A DNA stretch of 64,000 nt from contig MKWP01000001.1 of NCBI GenBank assembly GCA_001899805.1, positions 253,001-317,000 of the forward strand, in the 5' to 3' direction. How positions within the stretch are numbered: position 1 is the first letter of the stretch; each line of letters opens with the position of its first letter. A program made the translations under genes and the position numbers. Shown here one piece after another: positions 58,545 to 64,000 of this stretch. The stretch is from Lysobacterales bacterium 66-474 (GTDB lineage Bacteria; Pseudomonadota; Gammaproteobacteria; Xanthomonadales; Rhodanobacteraceae). The notes under the pieces were generated by a model, which was not told the DNA's origin, made no database searches, and saw nothing but the letters and a program-made list of their open reading frames with translations.

Positions 58545-59323
58545 TTCGCGCCGGAGGGCGCGGGGAGGTCCTGCATCCGGTCGCGCGCGCGTTTTTCCAG
58601 CGAGGTGCCGGGGTGCGCCTTGACGACGGCCTGCAGCGTGGCGCGCGCGGCGGCGTAGTCCTTGAGCGCGATCTGGCAATCGGCGATGCGCAGTTGCGTT
58701 TCCGCGGCCCTGGGGTTGTCCGGATACTTCCGCAGCAAGGTCTGGAACGCGGCCAGCGCCGGCTGGTAGTTCTGGGTGATCTGGTACGAGCTGCCCAGCC
58801 AGTAGTACGCGTTCGACACCAACGGGCTGTCGGGATGCTTGTCGATGAAGGCGCGGAATCCGCGCGCCGAATCGACGTAATTGCCGCTGCGCAGCGACTT
58901 GAAGGCCGCATCGAACTCGGCCTGCGCGGCCGCCTTGTCGGCGGCGGACGCAGGGGTAGCTGCCGGCGCCGAAGCCGGCGCGGTCGGTGCGGCCGCCGGC
59001 GTCGCGGGCGCCGAAGAACCCGCCTGCGCGGGTTGCGCATGTTCCAGCTTGCCGATCCGCGAATCGAGGTCGACGTACTGGTCCTTGCCGGTCTGCTGGA
59101 GTTGTTGGAGCTGGTGCTGCAGGACCTCGATCTGGCCCTGCATCTGCTGCATCTGGTCGCGCATCGCCTGGATCTGGTTGACCAGCGCGAGGCTGTTGGA
59201 CGGCGGCGCCGCGACAGACGAGTCCGCATCCTGCGCCCGCGCCGGTGAACTGCCGGCCCCAGCAACGATCATGGCCGCCGAAGCGGCCATGATCATCGCG
59301 AGCTTGCGCGGCTTGCGCCGCAT
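58541..59323 (-). CDS. cpoB: Cell division coordinator CpoB (YbgF)
   Basis: The 260-residue periplasmic protein has a signal peptide (to ARAQ), then a coiled coil ([22 protein letters not shown]), an Ala-Pro-rich linker and TPR repeats ([41 protein letters not shown]). It couples outer-membrane constriction and peptidoglycan synthesis through Tol-Pal and PBP1B. A GTG at 59341 is a possible earlier start. Confidence 0.92.
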   Translation of the reverse strand: MRRKPRKLAMIMAASAAMIVAGAGSSPARAQDADSSVAAPPSNSLALVNQIQAMRDQMQQMQGQIEVLQHQLQQLQQTGKDQYVDLDSRIGKLEHAQPAQAGSSAPATPAAAPTAPASAPAATPASAADKAAAQAEFDAAFKSLRSGNYVDSARGFRAFIDKHPDSPLVSNAYYWLGSSYQITQNYQPALAAFQTLLRKYPDNPRAAETQLRIADCQIALKDYAAARATLQAVVKAHPGTSLEKRARDRMQDLPAPSGAK

Positions 59324-59346
59324 GCAGTCGGGTTTCGCCACGCCGA

Positions 59347-59856
59347 TCACTCGGTGGTGTAGACGATGTTGTCGCGGCGGTTCTGGTGCCAGCAACCTTC
59401 GTTGTGCTCGCGACACACCGGACGCTCTTCACCGTAGCTGACGACCTTGATCTGGCTGGACGAGGCACCGGCCGCTTCCAGCGCGCTGGCCAAGGCGTTG
59501 CCGCGGCGCTCGCCGAGGCCGAGGTTGTATTCGCGGGTGCCGCGCTCGTCGGTGTTGCCTTCGATCGTCATGCGCGCCATCGGACGGTCACGCAGGTACT
59601 TGGCGTGGCAGGCGACGATGTTGTCGAACTCGCCCCTGATGTCGCTCTTGTCGAAATCGAAGTAGATCACGCGGGTGCGCAGGCAGGCATTCGACTGCAG
59701 GTCGGCCGGCGTGAACACGCCTTCGGTCTGGGCCGGCGCGGTCGCGGTGGGGGCCTCGGGCGGCGGCGGCGCCGCCTTGATTTCCTGCTTCTTGGCGCAT
59801 GCCGCTGCGGCAAGACAGAACAATGCAACTACGGAGACGCGAACGGTTGCGTTCAT
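59347..59856 (-). CDS. pal: Peptidoglycan-associated lipoprotein
   Basis: The 169-residue lipoprotein has a lipobox near residue 20 (LAAAACAKK) and an OmpA-like peptidoglycan-binding domain ([12 protein letters not shown], then [26 protein letters not shown]). It has extra cysteines ([22 protein letters not shown]), two of which are probably paired. It links the outer membrane to peptidoglycan within the Tol-Pal system. Confidence 0.95.
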   Translation of the reverse strand: MNATVRVSVVALFCLAAAACAKKQEIKAAPPPPEAPTATAPAQTEGVFTPADLQSNACLRTRVIYFDFDKSDIRGEFDNIVACHAKYLRDRPMARMTIEGNTDERGTREYNLGLGERRGNALASALEAAGASSSQIKVVSYGEERPVCREHNEGCWHQNRRDNIVYTTE

Positions 59857-59942
59857 GGCGAATCCATCCTTTTTTCTTGAATAAGTGAGTGGTGGGTGGG
59901 TACAACGTTGAAAATTAAAGCACTGGTCCGATCAAAACGGCG

Positions 59943-61256
59943 TCAAGGACTGCGGTACGGTCCCCAGGCAGGTTCACGCACGTCACCATCGCTCAACACC
60001 AGCCGCTGGCGTACCCGCCCGTCGGCCGAAACAGCGTACAGGACGCCGCGGGGGCCTTCGTTGGCTGCGTAGAGGAGCATGCTGGCGTTGGGAGCCCAGC
60101 TTGGCGCGTCGTCCAGATTGCCCGGGGAAACGAACGTCTCCTGACCACCAAGAGAGCGGTCCATCACTGCAATACGATACACGTTTCCGTTGCCTTGCAC
60201 CATCGCGATCTTCTTGCCGTCGTAGCTGATCGACGCGTTGGCGTTGTACTGGCCCTGGAAGGTGATGCGCTGCGGAGTCCCGCCGGAGGCCGGAATTTCA
60301 TACAGTTGCGGCTTGCCGGAACGGTCCGAGGTGAAGATGATGTTGGCACCGTCCGGCGTCCAGCGCGGCTCCGTGTCGATCGCCAGGTTGTGGGTGAGCC
60401 GCGTCAGCGCGCCGGTGGCGAGGTCCATCACGTAGATCTCGGGATTGCCCTGGAAAGACAGGCTCACCGCCAGCCGCTTGCCGTCCGGCGAGAAGCGCGG
60501 CGCGCCATTGATGCCGGCGCGCGCCGACACCACCCGGCGCGCGCCGGTGGCGATGTTCTGGATGTAGATCGCGGAGTTGCCGCTTTCGAACGACACGTAG
60601 GCCAGCTCCTGGCCGTTCGGCGACCAGCCCGGCGACAACAACGCTTCGTGCGAACGCACCACGGTCTGCGGGTTGTAGCCGTCGGAATCGGCGATCACCA
60701 GCGAGTACTGCGCGTCGTTGCCGAGGCCCACCATGGTCACGTAGGCGATGCGGGTGTCGAACGCGCCGCGCACGCCGATGATCTTCTGGTAGATCTGGTC
60801 GGCGATCTGGTGCGCCACCCTGCGCAGGTCGCTGCCTTGCCCGCTGATCGACAGGCCCAGCAACTGTTGTTGCTTGGCGACGTCCCACAACTCGAAGTCG
60901 GCTTTCAACACGCCGCCGCTGTACGTGGTACGACCGACCACGATGTATTGCTGCTTCAACTGCTGCCAGGTCGCGAACTTGATCTGCGAACCCGTGGTCG
61001 GCGATTCCACGATTTCGCTGGTCGGCAGCGTGCGGAACTTGCCGCAGCGATCCAGATCCATGCTGACGATCTGCGCGATGTCGACCGGCGACGCGGGACC
61101 GGAGCCCTCCTGGCCGAACGGCACCACGGTGATCGGGATCGCCGACGGCACGCCGTTGACGATCTGGACGGTCAGGCCCTGCGCGCCGGCCTGCGTCGCG
61201 AACAACGCAGCGAGCAGGACCAGGGCCAAGGCAAACGGGAATTTGGGCATTCGCAT
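59943..61256 (-). CDS. tolB: Tol-Pal system beta-propeller protein TolB
   Basis: The 437-residue periplasmic protein has a signal peptide (MRMPKFPFALALVLLAALFAT) and a six-bladed propeller with repeats such as SPGWSPNGQELAYVSFESG, APRFSPDGKRLAVSLSFQG and EPRWTPDGANIIFTSDRSG. It interacts with Pal and TolA. AAAGGTG precedes the ATG at 61256; an ATG at 61274, overlapping tolA, is the alternative. Confidence 0.95.
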   Translation of the reverse strand: MRMPKFPFALALVLLAALFATQAGAQGLTVQIVNGVPSAIPITVVPFGQEGSGPASPVDIAQIVSMDLDRCGKFRTLPTSEIVESPTTGSQIKFATWQQLKQQYIVVGRTTYSGGVLKADFELWDVAKQQQLLGLSISGQGSDLRRVAHQIADQIYQKIIGVRGAFDTRIAYVTMVGLGNDAQYSLVIADSDGYNPQTVVRSHEALLSPGWSPNGQELAYVSFESGNSAIYIQNIATGARRVVSARAGINGAPRFSPDGKRLAVSLSFQGNPEIYVMDLATGALTRLTHNLAIDTEPRWTPDGANIIFTSDRSGKPQLYEIPASGGTPQRITFQGQYNANASISYDGKKIAMVQGNGNVYRIAVMDRSLGGQETFVSPGNLDDAPSWAPNASMLLYAANEGPRGVLYAVSADGRVRQRLVLSDGDVREPAWGPYRSP

Positions 61257-61270
61257 GATTCGAGCACCTT

Positions 61271-62197
61271 TCATTGCGAGGAAGTCACGGTGAAATTGAA
61301 GATGATGTCGCGGCTGAACTGTTTTTCAAACCCCTTGTAAGGCAGCGGCGACGAGCTCAGCACGGCCGCTTCCACCGAGTGCCGGGCCACATCGGTGAAA
61401 GGGCAACTCGGCAGCACCTTGGCGGAAATCACCTGACCGCCCGGTATCTGCACGATTTCCACCGGACACACCACGCCCGCCGGGATGTTGTCCGGCCGCA
61501 ACCAGTTTTGCGTGATCGCGTTCTGCAATGCCGCGACATAAGCGTTGTTGGAAGTGCCCGCCTGCCCGGTCATCGCCTGCTTGGCGATCGGCACATTTTC
61601 GGCGTTCTGGCTTTCGCTGGCCTTGCGCAGGTCGGCCAGTTGCTGCGCCTTCTGCGTTTCCAGGTTGATCTTGCGCTGCTGGGCCTGGCTTTGCGCCTTG
61701 ACCTTGGCCAATTCCTTGAGGATGCGCTCGGCCTCCTGCTGCCTGGTCAGTTCGGCCATGCGCTGCTTCTGTTGCTCTTCCTGCGCCTTTTGCTGCTGCT
61801 CGGCCTTCTGCTCGGCGATCTCGGCGATTTTTTCCTGGTCCCTCAGCGCAGGCTGCTGCACCGGCGTCGGCAGCACCCGCACCGGCGCGGGTGGCGGCGG
61901 CTTGGGCTTGGGCTCGGCCTTTTCCTCGTGTTTCGGGGACGCCTTCTGCGCGTGTTTCGACGCGGGTGGCGGCGGCGCGCCGACCGGACCGACCAGCGTG
62001 GCCTCGATCACCGGACCCTGCAACAGCTCCATGTGCGTGCAGGTGACCGGGCGCATCGCCTCGGGCAGGTGCAGCGCGTTGGCGACGGCCTCCCAGCGGG
62101 TGCAGTTGAGCATCGCCAGCGCGAGGAACGCGACGATCCCGAGGTGCAGCAACGCGGAATAGGCGACCGCGCGCGGGGTGGCGTCAGCGCTTTCCAT
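61271..62197 (-). CDS. tolA: Cell-envelope protein TolA
   Basis: The 308-residue protein has one N-terminal membrane helix (YSALLHLGIVAFLALAML), a long charged alpha-helical stretch rich in Glu, Gln, Lys and Ala (about 85-205), and a globular C-terminal domain ending in FSRDIIFNFTVTSSQ. It spans the periplasm between TolQR and Pal. The short Pro-rich segment PKPPPPAPVRVLP precedes the helix. Confidence 0.93.
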   Translation of the reverse strand: MESADATPRAVAYSALLHLGIVAFLALAMLNCTRWEAVANALHLPEAMRPVTCTHMELLQGPVIEATLVGPVGAPPPPASKHAQKASPKHEEKAEPKPKPPPPAPVRVLPTPVQQPALRDQEKIAEIAEQKAEQQQKAQEEQQKQRMAELTRQQEAERILKELAKVKAQSQAQQRKINLETQKAQQLADLRKASESQNAENVPIAKQAMTGQAGTSNNAYVAALQNAITQNWLRPDNIPAGVVCPVEIVQIPGGQVISAKVLPSCPFTDVARHSVEAAVLSSSPLPYKGFEKQFSRDIIFNFTVTSSQ

Positions 62198-62642
62198 GGC
62201 TCGCGGGAACCACCGTGGCCTCGGGCTGGCTCATCAATCCGACCTTGGCGACGCCCGCCTGTTGCAGCAGGCCCAGCACCTGGTTGACGCGCCCGTAATC
62301 GACGCGCTTGTCGCCGCCCAGCATCACCGAAACCTTCGGGTCCTGTTTGACGAACGCGGACACGTCATTCACCAGCTTCTCGTCGTCGACCTGTTCGCGC
62401 GCGCTCTTGCCGAGGGTCAGGAACACGTTGCCCTGCTGGTCCACCGTCACCAGCACCGGCTGTTTTTCATCCTGTAGCGCCTTCGCCGCCGACTGCGGCA
62501 ACTGGATGTCGGCGCCGAGGTTCAACATCGGCGCGGTCACCATGAAGATGATCAGCAGCACCAGCATCACGTCGATGTACGGCACGATGTTGATTTCCGC
62601 CATCCTGCGGCGGCGGCGTTGATTGCGATGTTGCAAGGCCAT
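62184..62642 (-). CDS. tolR: Tol-Pal system proton-channel subunit TolR
   Basis: The 152-residue protein has one membrane helix with the family aspartate (IVPYIDVMLVLLIIFMVTAPM) and a periplasmic ExbD-like domain. With TolQ it uses the proton gradient to energise TolA. It overlaps tolA by 14 bases. The ATG at 62642 is preceded by a modest site; the longer frame from 62723 would start inside tolQ. Confidence 0.95.
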   Translation of the reverse strand: MALQHRNQRRRRRMAEINIVPYIDVMLVLLIIFMVTAPMLNLGADIQLPQSAAKALQDEKQPVLVTVDQQGNVFLTLGKSAREQVDDEKLVNDVSAFVKQDPKVSVMLGGDKRVDYGRVNQVLGLLQQAGVAKVGLMSQPEATVVPASHGKR

Positions 62643-62664
62643 GGCGGTTCGCTCCCCGGACCTG

Positions 62665-63390
62665 TCAGCGTGCCGGCGCCTTCGCGCGCTCGGGCGCGGG
62701 CGCCGCGGGCTGGTCGTCGGCATGCATCTGGCGCTGCAGCACCGATGAGAACTCTTCCTGGAAGGTGTCGTAGCGGATGGTGATGCGTTCCAGCCGGGTC
62801 GAGTAACGGTTGTACGCCCACACCGCCGGAATCGCGGCGAACAGGCCCATCGCGGTCGCGACCAGCGCTTCGGAAATGCCCGGCGCCACCGTGGCGATGG
62901 TGGCCTGTTTCAAGGTGCCGAGGCCCTGGAACGCGATCATGATGCCCCACACCGTGCCGAACAGGCCGACGTAGGTGCTGATCGAACCGACGTTGGCGAG
63001 GTATTCGAGGTTGCGCTCCAGTTTCTCGATCTCGCGGGTGCCGGCCACGCGCATCGCGCGCTCGGCGGCCTCCAGTACCGCGCGGCGGTCCTCGCTGTCG
63101 CGCTGGCGCTGGCGCACGAATTCGCGGAAACCCGACTCGAACACCGCCGCGAGCCCGCCCGCGTCGCCGCCGCGGTGGCTGACCTCGCGGAACAACGCGG
63201 CCAGGTCGACGCCCGACCAGAAGCGTTCCTCGAAGTCGTCGGCATCGCGGGTGGCGGCATCCAGCATCGCCTTCTTGCGGAAGATGATCACCCACGACGT
63301 GAACGAGAAGATCACGAGTATCAGCAATACCAGCTTGACCGGCAGGCTGGCATGGATGACCAGGTCGAGGATGTTGATGGAACCGTTCAT
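62665..63390 (-). CDS. tolQ: Tol-Pal system proton-channel subunit TolQ
   Basis: The 241-residue protein has three helices of the MotA/TolQ/ExbB family, with VGLFGTVWGIMIAFQGLG and the GISEALVATAMGLFAAIPAVWAYN block. It forms the membrane proton channel with TolR. It overlaps ybgC by four bases. Confidence 0.95.
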   Translation of the reverse strand: MNGSINILDLVIHASLPVKLVLLILVIFSFTSWVIIFRKKAMLDAATRDADDFEERFWSGVDLAALFREVSHRGGDAGGLAAVFESGFREFVRQRQRDSEDRRAVLEAAERAMRVAGTREIEKLERNLEYLANVGSISTYVGLFGTVWGIMIAFQGLGTLKQATIATVAPGISEALVATAMGLFAAIPAVWAYNRYSTRLERITIRYDTFQEEFSSVLQRQMHADDQPAAPAPERAKAPAR

Positions 63391-63827
63391 GCGTGTGTGT
63401 TTCCTTCGATCAACGCTGAAATGTCTGGCGGAATCCTGACCGGCACGAACTCGCGCGCATCCACGCAGGCGATGCGCACCCTGGCGCGTGCCAGCGTAAC
63501 GCCGTCGGCCGCGCGCAGCACTTCCTGTGCGAACTCGATGCTGGCCGAACGCAGGCGCGTCACGCGCAAGGTGGCGTCCAGTTCGTCGTCGAGCCTGGCC
63601 GGTTTGTCGAACGCGATGTCGATTTCGCGCACCACGAACACCACGCCCTGCGATTCGCGCAACGCCTGTTGTCCCATGCCGTGCGCGCGCATCCATTCGG
63701 TGCGCGCGCGTTCCAGAAACCTGAGGTAGCCCGCGTGGTAGACCACGCCGCCGGCATCGGTATCTTCCCAATAAACCCGTGTCCGCCACCTGAATGCCGG
63801 TTGCGCGTGCTCGACCACACCAACCAT
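63387..63827 (-). CDS. ybgC: Acyl-CoA thioesterase YbgC
   Basis: The 146-residue hot-dog thioesterase has RVYWEDTDAGGVVYHAGYLRFLERARTEW, the family D-T-D/V-Y-H active-site pattern. It hydrolyses short acyl-CoA and is the usual first gene of the tol-pal operon. It is five bases downstream of ruvB. Confidence 0.94.
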   Translation of the reverse strand: MVGVVEHAQPAFRWRTRVYWEDTDAGGVVYHAGYLRFLERARTEWMRAHGMGQQALRESQGVVFVVREIDIAFDKPARLDDELDATLRVTRLRSASIEFAQEVLRAADGVTLARARVRIACVDAREFVPVRIPPDISALIEGNTHA

Positions 63828-63831
63828 CGGA

Positions 63832-64000
63832 CTATGACCTCTCGTCTTCGAACAGGTTCAGTGCGGGTTCGCTGCCGCGTGGCGGTTTCAGGCCGAAATG
63901 CCGCCATGCCCTGGACGTGGCGATGCGTCCGCGCGCGGTGCGCGCCAGCAGGCCCTGCTGGATCAGGTAGGGTTCCAGCACGTCCTCGATGGTGTCGCGG
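63832..64000 (-). CDS. ruvB: Holliday junction helicase RuvB (C-terminal part only)
   Basis: The last 55 codons are present, reading [27 protein letters not shown] and ending EDERS. This is the winged-helix end of RuvB (PYLIQQGxLxRTxRGR). The rest lies beyond the right edge. ruvB upstream of ybgC-tolQ is the common gammaproteobacterial order. Confidence 0.93.
   Translation of the reverse strand, partial: RDTIEDVLEPYLIQQGLLARTARGRIATSRAWRHFGLKPPRGSEPALNLFEDERS

Overview
The window is a continuous, GC-rich stretch of a gammaproteobacterial chromosome. The gene set (tolQRAB-pal-cpoB-queC with ybgC and ruvB, dispersed CTCCCCCTCTCCC hairpin repeats, a UbiM-type hydroxylase, NarGHJI) suits the Xanthomonadales/Rhodanobacteraceae. 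That placement is inferred from gene content, not from a database search.

Bases 1 to about 56,400 form an oxygen-limitation and dormancy-type island. It holds Hsp20, two P-type ATPases, BON-domain proteins, universal stress proteins, a host-attachment-family protein, a ubiM-fabA-fabB operon, a periplasmic hemerythrin, narK-narGHJI with a peptidyl-prolyl isomerase, a TDT transporter, OsmC, GNAT acetyltransferases and a PepSY/b561/two-component operon. Further on are a haem-barrel outer-membrane protein, hemN, a divergent CydA-like protein with CydX, a DksA-like protein, a hybrid sensor kinase, a CRP/FNR regulator, a ribonucleotide-reductase-like protein, and a fermentative block: alcohol dehydrogenase and phosphoketolase facing phosphotransacetylase and acetate kinase. 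The content recalls the low-oxygen-activated (lxa) locus of Burkholderia cenocepacia. The unifying signal is about 20 FNR/ANR-type boxes (TTGAT-N4-ATCAA and close variants). Nearly all sit the same distance upstream of a -10-like hexamer and in front of a gene start, the geometry of a class II FNR promoter. The CRP/FNR gene at 47911-48633 has the matching E-x-x-S-R recognition helix but lacks the N-terminal cysteines of true FNR.

Inside the island, 31129-38489 is a separate module: a SqrR/BigR-like ArsR regulator divergent from a six-gene operon (sulfide:quinone oxidoreductase, cytochrome b561, DUF2892, DUF302, RND adaptor and pump).

Bases 56,400-57,850 are a junction zone with a tyrosine-recombinase remnant, a higBA-type toxin-antitoxin pair behind a perfect palindrome, tRNA-Lys(TTT) and two hairpin repeats. 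From 57,846 to the end is housekeeping sequence on the minus strand: queC, cpoB, pal, tolB, tolA, tolR, tolQ, ybgC and the 3' end of ruvB.

The genes suggest a cell that respires nitrate or scavenges low oxygen when air runs out, ferments through phosphoketolase to acetate with ATP gain, keeps making haem, ubiquinone and unsaturated fatty acids, and shields its proteins and envelope. The most unusual items are the CydA-like protein that lacks the high-spin-haem residues and has CydX but no CydB, the degenerate RNR-like protein, and the single-haem outer-membrane barrel operon.
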